Of a stretch of 64,000 bases of DNA, positions 38,301 through 50,300 are shown piece by piece (within the stretch, counting starts at the first letter, position 1; each line of letters opens with the position of its first letter). This stretch comes from Trachythela sp. YZ-2020 (Eukaryota; Cnidaria; Anthozoa; Malacalcyonacea; Clavulariidae). The notes beneath the pieces were generated by a model, which searched no databases, was not told the origin of the DNA, and saw nothing but the letters and a program-made list of their open reading frames with translations. The stretch covers positions 300,356 through 364,355 of the forward strand of contig JADLSH010000322.1 in the NCBI GenBank assembly GCA_016169945.1, read 5' to 3'. A program made the position numbers and the translations under genes.

Positions 38301-41300
38301 CCAGACAAAGCTACAATGTTTATAGTATTTACAGATCGAAAGAGCGCACTGTGTCACACTGCATACGTCATCATACCTCTCTGGCCGCGCGTCAAATTTC
38401 GCCAGTTTATAGTTTCATAGTCAAACTTTAATCAAAAAATTTACAAACTTCTAGTTGGAATTTTTCAACAAGGTTGGTATTAATATGATCGGAAAAGATG
38501 AAATTTTCAGATAATGCAAGAATCCCGATATCGAAATTTTCATTGCATGCATATACACTTTAAGTGGCACAATACTGAAATATCATTTTCAGTGATGATT
38601 TCCGGGGGGAGCACGGGGAACGCCGTTCCCCCACTATTTTTGCTGGGGGAACACCGTTCCCCCTGAAAAAATCCAAGTATGGGGGAACGCCGTTCGACAA
38701 GATCAAACGTCGAGGAACGCAAACATGCCGTTCATCACCGCACTATTGTAGTCTTTTAACAGCCAAATTAACCTGACTAACATATATGACGATGAAGGTC
38801 ATGCTTTTTTGAAATATAAAATTATATATATATGTAATATATATACAAACCGCACAAGAGGTCTTTATCAGATTTAAAACATCGAGGCGCAGCCGAGTGT
38901 TTTAGATCTGATAAAGGCCGAACTGTAAGGTTTGTATATGCCTTCTAAAATGACTCGTTTTGTACGCTCACTGGCGTTGGAATTTTGAAGATTGATGTTA
39001 TCTACGCTGTAAAAATTGAAGGAGAAAATTTGAGCAAGTCTATATCAAATATATAGATCCGCTACGGGTCATGAGTTTCCTTTGTATTTTGTCTATGAAT
39101 AATTAATGAATTTTAGAAATATATTTAAATACGTTTCATTCAAGTAAGGAAATACCTTTCATCACCTTAAAAGTAGGTTTTTTGTCTCCGGAAATTCTGG
39201 AACTGTTTATCCAATCCAAAGCGAAATGTCAGCTTAAATAGCAGTTAGGACCACTAAATGCCAGTAAATGACATGGGGGCACTGTTGACATATATCGTAC
39301 ATGCCTATTATAAAAATACTAAAATTATTAAAAATAAATAGTCTGGTATTATACCATGTAATAAGTTAACCTAAAAATTAAAATACAATGTTTGAGCTAG
39401 CTAACTAGCTACTACACAGTAGGCAATCGGCACGTTCAATATCTTCGTTTTCTAGAATGTTAGCTTGCCAACCAGCCTGAAACAGGCTATTAGTAGACTA
39501 TTGTGCAAATAAATGTCAAGATTGAAAACAAAAATTTTTCTTTAATCATTTTTACGAAACAATATTATACAACCTGCATTATAGATTGTGTCATTAGGGA
39601 GTTTAAGCTTCACGTTTTTGATGCCAACGGCAAACGGCAGAGTCGAACTTTCTTGGCAGAATTTTCGCTTAACTTCTTCGCTCCATATTTTCTCTCTTAT
39701 ATCAAAAGAATAATCATACATTACAGTTTCAAACTAGGAAGTTCATATTCCCTTTAATGCTTTATAGCACAAAATTTTTCTTCGCCTGGCGTTTGTCGTT
39801 TGACGTATGAACGCGAAGCTTAAACTCTCTATTGAGAGTTATGCCTGATACGCGTTTCGTCAGCACGTCATTTCCACGCGCCACGCGAAGTGTTCCGGGC
39901 AAGTGCTGGCAAGTTCTGGCAAGTGTAGTGCTGAAATTTAATCACTAAAGTATAGGGAAAACACAGTTCGAAAGGTGAAAAATGCTTTTTTAAAGGAAAT
40001 GGCGCTTTTTATCGTCAATTTCAGACAACCGTCTATTGTTTTTATCAACAATAATAGTAAGTGATCAAAAGTGTCTTGACTTGTGTGAACCATATTTTTC
40101 TACTTGACATTTCAAAACTGTTCATAATTATAATGTCCCTTCAAGGCTATACAGTATATTTTCCCCGATAAGTTGTTTTACTTGTGATCTGTGCCTATAT
40201 TTAAAGAAAATATCTTGTCTCTCGTCAAGATTGTTTTTTTGTAGTCAAAAACAAGGGAGCGATTTCGTTCTGACAAAACACTCGTCGACAAAGATCGATA
40301 TCACTTGCCGTCGTTTTTTTTCGGATTTATTCTACACCGTCCTTTTTAAATACTTTTAAATTAACCTGGTCTTGTATATTCTTGTATTTGTAAGAAATAT
40401 TGCTGCCGTGGCAAGTAAAACGAAGTTTTCAGCTCACAAAATGCAATAGCCAGAACTTTAGCGAAGCCTTTTCAATACTTTCTTGCACTCCCTCGGAAAC
40501 GTTTTCTTTTAATTTTCGGGATTCATAAACCCATTTCATGCTGAAAACATCCAGTCTATCCCTCTTTCGTAAAAGTTTAAGTAAAATAGGACATCTTTTT
40601 AATGGTTTTTTTAAAATCGTCATTTTATTGGTGAAAAATTTGATTTTTCCTATTCAACTACACTTTCTGATTTGCCAGGAGGTTGCGCATGCGCAGTAAC
40701 GCGTGTGACACAATTTGCCTCGAGTTTCATACCTGTATAATACTTAATAAGACTATGCACGAGGTAATTAAAATTATGGTGTAATGCTACTGTAAATATC
40801 CACGATATCCGATCACACAAAGGTATAAAACTCGAGCTTCAGCCAGAAATTTTAAACTTTTCGACCGTTGTTGGAGATGTCCAAACAGCTTAAAATCATT
40901 AGATTTTTTACGAGACTTCCTGAAGATTCTATTTCAGAAGGCGAACAAGAGACAGAACTTCTATCAGAGAAAATTGACGAATCTGACGAACATGACGACG
41001 CCAACAAATTGAGCGAAACCGATAAAGATGACCAAACCGAATAACTCGAAGCCGTAAAAGACGTAGCAACAGTATCACCTAAAATTTTGAGTTAAATGCC
41101 GTTACATACCTATGCTGTTACATGGTAAGTCTTAGTCTGCTCGTAGCCTGAATTTCCGTTCACATGTAACGAAATTTCCGGCTGCGAGCAGGCTAGCTAT
41201 GTCTAGGACAAGCCTATTAATTTTATGACCAGAGGCCACGCCCAATTTACTTCCACGCCCAGTGGCCACACCCATTTGATTGTCATGACCGTTTCCCCAC

Positions 41301-44300
41301 TTCCATAGTTTGCAAAACATCACTGATCACATCATATTCATAGAAGAAACCAGCATTGTTTCTGAACCGGGTCACGCTCTGACAATTGAGCTATCGAGTC
41401 AACTGTGAAAAACAGAAATTTATATTTAAGCACAATAAGATATATCTGGGTAAAAAAAAAGCTCGAGTGCTTAACGGTGGCTCACTGCACTTTTCTAAAA
41501 AGTGGAAGATTTCCGATTTAGATCCGAAATTTTCGACAATTATTATTTGTTGAAAAACAAAGAAAGTCTGACTTGTATAAAACAATAACTAAAAATTTGC
41601 ATAAACATCCATAACTGCCGTTGCTGTGGCAACAATGACGTTTCAATATGGCGGATATTTTGGCTTTAAAGTGATTTAACTTGAAAATGACATCGGTGAC
41701 CCCCATTTTTTATTCCATAAAATGCTTTCTTTTACTATATTGAATATTTCTAAAGATTTAAAAAAAATTCTGTCATGGAAAAAATACGTTATAACGAACA
41801 ATTACTTGTCATGACAGAAAAAAATTGCCATGACAGATTTTTTTTTAAATTGTGAAAATAATTCAATATACTAAAAGAAATAATTTTATAAAATAAAAAA
41901 TGGGGGTCACCGATGTTATTTTCGAGTTAAATCACTTTCAAGCAAAAATATCCGCCATATTGAAACGTCATTTTTGCCATGGCAACGGCAGTTATGGATG
42001 GTTTTTGAAAAATTTCAAACTCTTTAGTTATTGTTTATACATGTCAGAAGACTCCCTTTGTTTTTCAACAAATAATAATTATCGAAAAATTTGGATCTAC
42101 TTCGGAAATCTAGTGAGCCACCTTAACTGGACTGATGCTCATGCTTCACTTCCCCCACGCCAACTGTCTGCATGTTATCATCGCAGTTAGGTACTAAATG
42201 CGTTTACTGTAGGTGAATAGGTCACTATTTGTCACAAGGTGACCGGTCTTCCTCTTGTTTTCAGTTGACGCATTCATGTTTAGCACCTTAGGATATAGTC
42301 CTAATATACATGTAAAATTAATCTTCCATTGTTTACATTACAAGTTGGCGTTCTACTCGTTTGTTTATTTATGAATGTGCCAGGCCCACGGCTTCTAGGA
42401 AATGCTTATCAGTGATTGCACAAAGTATGCGGATAATTTTCTATGGAATGCATAAAGAGTCAATAATTGCGCCACATTTTCTCCCAATTCTCTGTTCCCG
42501 CCTTTGGATATGTAACGAGAAAACTGTCCTCCTTACCTACTATTTTTGCCGATCAGCAGGGGTACAGCGCACGGTTACAGCAGCTGTAGTTTGAATTGAA
42601 CGATAAAAATAATATCTTAATTCTTTAGCGGGTTCCATTACGAGTTTAATTCGAAGCATATGTTTTTATTTGGTAATGTGCATAGCGTTTATGTACTGTC
42701 ATCGGATCTAGCATGTCTGTTCCGAGTTCCAACTGCACATCCAACTGACAGTGCAGGCTGTTCTTTTCATGGCTGAATTTCCTCAATCTACAAAAATATA
42801 TATATATGTTATTTACCGGTTGCGAGGTCTGGATGAGAAAAACTGTGCCCGAGTCTTGAAAATGGCCCGAGTCCGGAGGGCGGGGGACGTTTTCAAGACC
42901 GAGGGCACAGTGTTTCTCATCCGGACCGACGCTGCCGGTAAATAACGTGTTTATTTTTTATCATATGTAAAACTTAAGAATTTATTAAAATTGAAAATTC
43001 CAGTGTAGCGAAATAATTTGAGATCAGTGCAATTGTGAAATCAAAGCGAGGCTGACAAAACTTGAACGTTGAACTCAAGAAAACTGGCAAGAAACTCACA
43101 AAAAAACATAGTTTCTGTGAAAATGTACACGATATTTTTTAAATATGGCAGCAGAAAAGCATAGGAATGAAAGGTTTTGGCATGGTTTTCTGGTGTTCAG
43201 TGTTGCTTCGACAAGAATATCTTCATGTTTACTTGCTTTGCCCATAAAAAACTCATATATGAATCATGCAGTGAATGCACTCTCTCCTCCGCAGAGGCTT
43301 GTGCTTTTCACCTCTCTTTACATGGCGATTATGGAAAATTGTAACTGCTGTGCGGAAGACACGCAGGCGGAGGGGAGAAGCGGGGGAAGCCTCTGCCAGC
43401 AGTCACACCCAAAATTTCAAAAACCGGGCGAGGCAATACCCTCAGAATAAAATTAACTACTATATGTCCTTGCGAAGATTCCAAAGAATAAAATGAACGA
43501 TTGTTTGCATGAAAAACTTGACTTAAGCAACCCTTGTTTTGGCAAAAAGTTGTTACTAGATTGGAGAAGTGGAAAAACATGCTGTCCTGCTTGTTTGAGC
43601 GATTGTGGGAGAGTTGAACATTTTTGCAAAATGGACTTTCTGTTCATTACCGATCGCTTCATCGACGATCAAACTTCAACGACGAATCTACGGTGAAAGA
43701 AGGAATAAAATTGCTGCAGGACTTGGTTGCCTCTGAAACTTTTATCAATCTCCAAGAGCTTTTTGACATGAGGCGAGCCAACGTAAGTGCATATAAATGA
43801 TTTAAAACAGTTTTATATTAATTCACACGAAGATCACTTGTTCCGACAATATTATATTACTATTAATAACGTCCGGGTTATATATACTTTTGCTGAAAAT
43901 GTTGTGTCAGTTGTTTAAAAGGGTTTCGAGTCATTGAAGATCTAGCGTTTTTCGACCAATTTAGGGACCGGTCATTATTTATGGCCGGGGTTGGGTCCGA
44001 AGAGAAAATATTTCGGAACTCAAGAAAATCCTAAACCCAACCTTTTATAAAACAAAAAATATTCAACCCAACCACTGGAAGGCAACAAAAAAGATTTACC
44101 CCACCCAATGATCTAACAATTAATTGTGTTATATATAAAAGGTCACAATACATAACACTTTCACTGTTATAGACACTCCTTTAATAATAAACTGCTTTCC
44201 TTACTATGGCTATAAATAAACCTTTATACAATTTAACTTGCCAAGAAGAAATCTTCAACAGTTAAAGTGTTAATCAATAGACAGATGATTTTTATATAAA

Positions 44301-47300
44301 TACATTAAGATTTAGTATATACACCATAAATTTGATAATATCTGAATACCAAAGGTCTACTGTACCTTACTGTAACTGATACAAATTCTAATAATATACA
44401 CACAGAGCCCCAACTTTTGTGTAGAAGAGCATAAGTAAAATTATCCTTGTCAGCTGGATAAACGGTGGTGCTATGTTTTGGTATTAAGCAAAATAGATCT
44501 CCATCGCGTCCTCAAGAGGCAGAAAACTGCTCAGGTGAGTTAATGCAATTTTCCTCGACCCAGGGTAGCCCGCGCGGTCAGATCGCAATTTTAGCGACAT
44601 ATTTGGCGTCTTGAAATGTGTGGCTAACATGCCACGCAGGTGCGATGATTATTTGTAAACAAAGCAAATTGAGCAAAAACACTTCATTTGGCTATATTTT
44701 GTCTCAAACTATTATCTCATTAACGATTTTGCTGATACATCCAACTCGGACTGGATAAAATGGTCTATTTTGTATGCGGCAGATAGTTGATTAAATACTC
44801 CTTCGATCAAAGGAGAAATTATTATAATGCGTTTGGAGTCTGTTTTGACTTGTTGTGCCTTATTTCTTTCCTAATGGACTTTGGGACACTTATTCAGTGT
44901 TATTGCTATTACTACTGAGGCTTAATTCATATGTGATCAGATGTTAAGAGTCTCTTCTTGGATGAAAATTGAAATAATGAGCCTTGCGATTTTGTATTGT
45001 CTCATGTCACGCTGCGTTTGACTATATATTTATAGTGCACAACTGATTAATCTAATGCATGTATTATTTATTTAAAGTTGCATGTATGTATACGCTGACC
45101 TTCATGCTTGACTACATTGCCAATATTTTCTTCGAAATACAAAAAATATATAGCCATGAAGATTGTACTGTAGTTTTATAAAAAAATATGCATATGTCTG
45201 CGTCGCGTATTATCAGTATTAGGTTTCATTAAGTTCAATGACTTGCGGCTTCGCATTCTGGCTTCTTTAGATTACTCATGCTGCTTTCCAATAACCCCCA
45301 ATATCAGAGAGACCTTCCTCTTCAATATCTGAAATGAATAAGTCATGAAACTACCAACTATATAAACATAAAATACAACAAGAAATCATCGCACTTGTAT
45401 CATCCGCAACTGAATATATATATAACCAACAATGCGGACCCCCGCTGGTCGTAAATAATATACGGCATGGCGAAAGAAATGGCGTTTGGCTTTCTTGTTC
45501 ACAGCCGTTTCCCCGGAAAGGTTGCAATACTTAAACAAGTATAATTTTAGGCTAGATAGATTAAGGACATCAAAAACCTTATAGCTCCAACTTGCGCGGC
45601 GTACATTAACATGTATAAAGTAGTATTATTCATGTAAATACGCGGAGTTGCCGAATAATTTCAAATAGAACACAAAATATTTACCGCAATAAACTACATA
45701 GACAACCACGCAAGTTGAATTCGTATAGTTCAACACCATATCTTTTACATTAAACCAATTCAGCAGTCGGGGAAATCGATTCTATGTTCCGGAGAAACGG
45801 ATTTCATTTTGACCAGTGTTTATTGACATTTCAGGCTACATATTTCCGAAGGCAAACGAGGAAAAATAAAATAAAAATCATAACAAAATTCTCCAGGTCG
45901 AAATCTATAGCATTAAATCATAACGGCATTATATTAACTAAATTTTCACATCGAAAATCACCCACAACTTGGTATACTCATATTTTCGCCTTGGCTGAAA
46001 TGTGACCCACGCATTAAGCTACCTGAGTGGTTTCATATTCCTTACCATCTTGTGCAATATGCTCAGATTGCATGTTGTGAAGGACTGCTTTTTTTCTCTT
46101 TTCTTCTGTTTTCTCCTTAATACATATTCTTTCAAGGGTAGCTTCATTGTCTTTCAGCAAACATGGTTGCAGTGATGTCGAAACAAAGGCACTAAAACGT
46201 GCCTTCTTGGTATACTCAGCTCTAGCATCGTGCTTGTTTCGCAGTTCATTTACACCCTTCCTTGGTCTCCCAGTCTCCCTTTCTTTCTCAGAGTGAATTC
46301 GAAATCTATTAAAAATTTTATTGTACTATATTGTCAGATTTTATATTTGTCTTACTGTATGAAATAACACTATTTAATATTTATATATGCATGACTTACC
46401 CGAATTTGCACTAGCATCCGCCATTTTTTATTGCATGACCATGCCAGTGAACTATAATACAGGACCATGCAAGGACCATGCTTGACTCCATAGTAGTACC
46501 TGGGCTCCACATGGTTAAGAGCAATCTACAGATGCAGGTTCGACACACTGGGAATCGATCATGAAACATGGAGGGAGTTCAAGGATAGAGTTTCTAAAAC
46601 ATTGCTAGATACTTCTGTAGATTTGTCAATAATTTACTATTAAGTATGCCTATAGACGCGTCGACGCAGTGATTGCTGGAAAGGGCTACAGAACAAAATA
46701 CTAGTTTCTTGATTAAACACGTGACATTGACATTGAGCTCACTACGAGACGGTTCTCACAACTATTCTCACCTAAATATTGATGCCTTATATGCGCTGTA
46801 AATTACTTCTTAGCAACTTATATTTAACAAGGTCGCTATGGAGGACTGACATCATGCATATCAGATATGCCTGCATGATTTTATAACTTTTAAGGACGAT
46901 ATAACCAAGTGATAGATGATTTTTGAGCAACGATTCTCACTTCCGTTATAAAGTAAGCAGTAAGATATCAAGTTCTTTTACTGTTTTGTGGTGAGAACCG
47001 TTCAAAATAGACCATTATTTCCTATATATTTTAACTATACTAAAATAGTTTTACTATAACATTATTTTTGTAAACATTGTGTTATAGAAATTAGCAAATA
47101 TAAAATGTATGTGCTTAAAAATCCGAGAAAAAGCTAAATTTAATAGCGAGAACCGTGTATGAGCCGAGTGAGCTTCATTAACTAAATTGCTTGTTGACAG
47201 ACAAGCATATGATTATTGCTAATTATCTTATCCTGTCAGCATATTATTGTTTGCTAATGCTCGGCATTCTTAAAAATAAGCTTCGCAAAGCAAGGACCAC

Positions 47301-50300
47301 AAGGTTCGACTTGTTTTTGTTCATATATTTTGGCATTTGACGATGTAATTTGAACATACGCCATCGGACATCCATCATTTCAGTGTTGACCCGATCCACA
47401 CTTGCCCCACTCACTAAGGCGAGAGGGGCGTCAATAGTCGCGAAAAACGGCGTATCCTTCTCTAGCACAATAAATTTTTGCATGAAGTTCCACATTTTGC
47501 GCAAACAATTGTAATCTATCTCTCATGAACATGTCCGAAATGTGATTAAGTTTACAGTTTATAGCGCAGTTTTACTCACAAGTAAAAATACTATAAGAAA
47601 TGCCTACCTAAAGACCACACAAGCTTCTCTGAAAGGAAAAAATACCTGTTCTTAGTTTCTAAAGTAATAAATATACTTTTTAAGTGAAATAATCTGACTA
47701 AGAAAATTATTTGACATCACTATGTATATAGGTGTGCAAGCCTCAGACAATCTTTGCCAGAAACTATGGGACAAATATTGAAATTCCATCAGGCATCTTA
47801 TGTTCAGTTCCCCCCGTGCCCCCCGTTCAATGTTGGTATCACAAAAAAGTAATACATCGCAAACGAGACATCTCCTGACATGAGCGCAACATTAAACGGT
47901 TGGGGGGAGGGAGGGGTGAGTAATTACGCTAAAAAATGTTATAATAACTTTTTTGCTTCATTGAAGCTATATTGTCCCAAAGTATTATGGCAAAGATTGT
48001 AGTTCAGCCCATGACTGAAGAAGAACGACAAGAGATGTATATTGCGGTCGGTCGTTCACTAAAACCAGGTCACCTCCTAAAATTCAAAAAGGCACTTTCC
48101 AAACCCAAACAAGCCGATCAACAAAAAGACGTACCTTCCTGCAGTGGAAACCAACCAAGAAAAGTCCAAAAGAGTAAGTGCTAATCAGTTTCATGAAAAA
48201 CATATAATAATTTTATGTATAATAGTTCTATGTGTGTTTATGTAAACAGCAGGTTATATTCTAGTGTACCGGTAGTCATATTTCTTGCAGATCAGCATAT
48301 TATGTAAATTTTTCAATAAAAATTTGTTGTTTACACTGTAAAGAATCTAAGAAAGATTCAGATACAGTCAAAATGTTGTTGGATAAGTGTAGAGTTAGGT
48401 TTTTGCCCAGAGATAGATGTGGTCATGTGGGATCCACACAAAGTGGTCACAGTGACAGTATACTGTATGCATGTAGACATACAGTATCTATTTAACACAG
48501 TAAGGGCCAAGAGTCTCCCCATAGATATCACTTTGATACCTTCTAACATAGCTGTTTTTTTCTATTTTTATCATAGCAATAACTTTCACCGGGGAAAGTT
48601 TGTGTTGGCCAAAACTGCATCTGTTCAAAATGAAGAGCCTTGGAAGAAGTTCCTCATACCAAATGTCAAGACAAACAGGCTTAAATTCTTCAACTCTTTG
48701 ACTAAAGAGGTTTATGATGCTGCCTATGTTACCAAACAGTGAAGGTTTCAGGCATATTTAGATGGTCAAAGAAGATTTCGATGGGAAGTTATGTCCAATG
48801 TTAACAAAGTGGAGAGGAATATTTTTGCATACAAAGAAGGTACCATGACAACCACCCCCAAAGAGAATATTAACTGTGCAAGATATACAGAGTTCCCATC
48901 AGACGTGAAAGTTGAAGATGTTTTGAAAAGCCAGCAAGCATTCGCACACATGAATGCCACATCTAAATAAATGAAATGAAAAAAAAATGAATGAAAAGCT
49001 GTTGGCTAGGATGAAAGAGTTGTATGATTCTTATTTGTGGAGAAATTTTCTTCAAAAATTGAAGATCTATTGAAAGAAACTGAACAAATAACACAGGATG
49101 TTCAACATGTCATGAGTCAACTACAAAAAATATTTGATAAGTGTTCAGTTGAAAGCAGTGAGAGAAAAAGGAAAGCTAGGAGAACAATTGAGCAGAAGTC
49201 GAAGGTAAAAAAAAGAAAGGTGATATTGAAGGAAAAGCAAAAAAGCAAATCTGATAGTAGCAGTGATGAGGATATGCCAATTGACATGTTAACCGATGAT
49301 GACCTTTCATTGGAATAAACTTTATATATGTAGCATATAGATATTCAAACAATTTAAGTTTTAATATTTCAAACAATTTACTAGCATAAAAATTTTGTTT
49401 ACCCAACTTTTTCCAATAGAATAATTTTTTACCCAACCTAAACATGCTATTTATTTCATTTACCCAACCATTTTCTCTTCGGACCCAACCCCGGCCATAA
49501 ATAATGACCGGTCCCTTAGCATTTTTTTCGACCGACTTCTGGCAGAGGCTTTTCCCCATCGCGCTTCTCCCCTGCGCCTGCGCGCTTCTCCCCTGCGCCG
49601 CCCATCGGTTACAATTTTCCATAATCGCCATGTAAAGAGAGGTGAAAAGCACGAGCCTTTGCGGAGGAGAGAGGTGAATGCATGTGTTTTCACTTCGATC
49701 AACGCTTTCTACTAAAACTGGACAATGAACAAGGAATGCTGTAATTTTTTTCTTGTTGTTTCACGATAAAAAACATATAGCCTCAACTTTCATTGCCAAG
49801 GCTTTAATTTTTTTTGTTTACAATATGTATGCGAAAAGTACTTTAATTAACAAATGGCCAGAAAAATCATGTTTTCACTACAGTTGGTCCATGTTTTTAA
49901 GTTTTATGTATGGGGAAAGTTTTTTCTTCTATGATATCTGTTTCAACTGTATTTTTTTAACTTTAATGTGGCCAAATACTGAGATACATGAGCATTTAAA
50001 ACAAATGTATTAGTTTTCTCGGCGCATCGTGCTTAGTACGAAGCCTTTAATTAGAGTTGATGCAATTCATTTTTGTACTCTAAATATCGTTAGACTAGCT
50101 TTTTGTGTAGATTTTTTAATCTAAAAATTGTTTCACTCCTGTGTTTTGTCGCGTAATCCAGAGCGGGCCGAATGAGTTTCAGAGCGGGCCGGATGCAAAA
50201 ATCCGGACCGCTCTGAAACGCTCGCTAGCAAATCAGAATTCTTTATTTTCATAGATAAAAATAAATTGCATTATGTACCTGGATCAATTGAACTTCACGA

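Larger units (their letters stand above)
43964..49515. mobile_element. 5.55 kb TIR element with TTA duplication
   Basis: Identical inverted ends of ~46 bp, starting GGGACCGGTCATTATTTATG and running through GGGTCCGAAGAGAAAAT, at 43964-44009 and 49470-49515. Flanked by TTA at 43961-43963 and 49516-49518. The 3-bp TTA duplication fits PIF/Harbinger. It contains coding-like exons on both strands (46017-46309 minus; 47987-49318 plus; also [20 protein letters not shown] near 46525 plus, and a frame at 47244-47504 minus). No DDE transposase signature was seen, so superfamily and autonomy are open. Confidence 0.8.
43280..49673. mobile_element. Mutator-like element with long TIRs, 9-bp duplication
   Basis: Long inverted ends: left from CTCTCTCCTCCGCAGAGGCT through CTCTCTTTACATGGCGATTA to GCCTCTGCCAG (43280-43410), mirrored on the right (49540-49673). 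Exact 9-bp flanks GTGAATGCA at 43271-43279 and 49674-49682. TIRs of >100 bp with 9-bp duplications are the hallmark of Mutator-like elements. Most of its length is the inserted element at 43964-49515; without it the element is ~840 bp and non-autonomous. The right TIR carries a doubled GCGCTTCTCCCCTGCGC unit. Confidence 0.85.

Noticed and set aside
41518..42190. Paired ORFs starting MGVTDVIF on both strands
   Set aside because: Mirror images produced by the foldback arms at 41475-42122.
49176..49652. 158-codon minus-strand frame
   Set aside because: Runs through the right TIRs of two transposons and the antisense of the coiled-coil exon; no domain.
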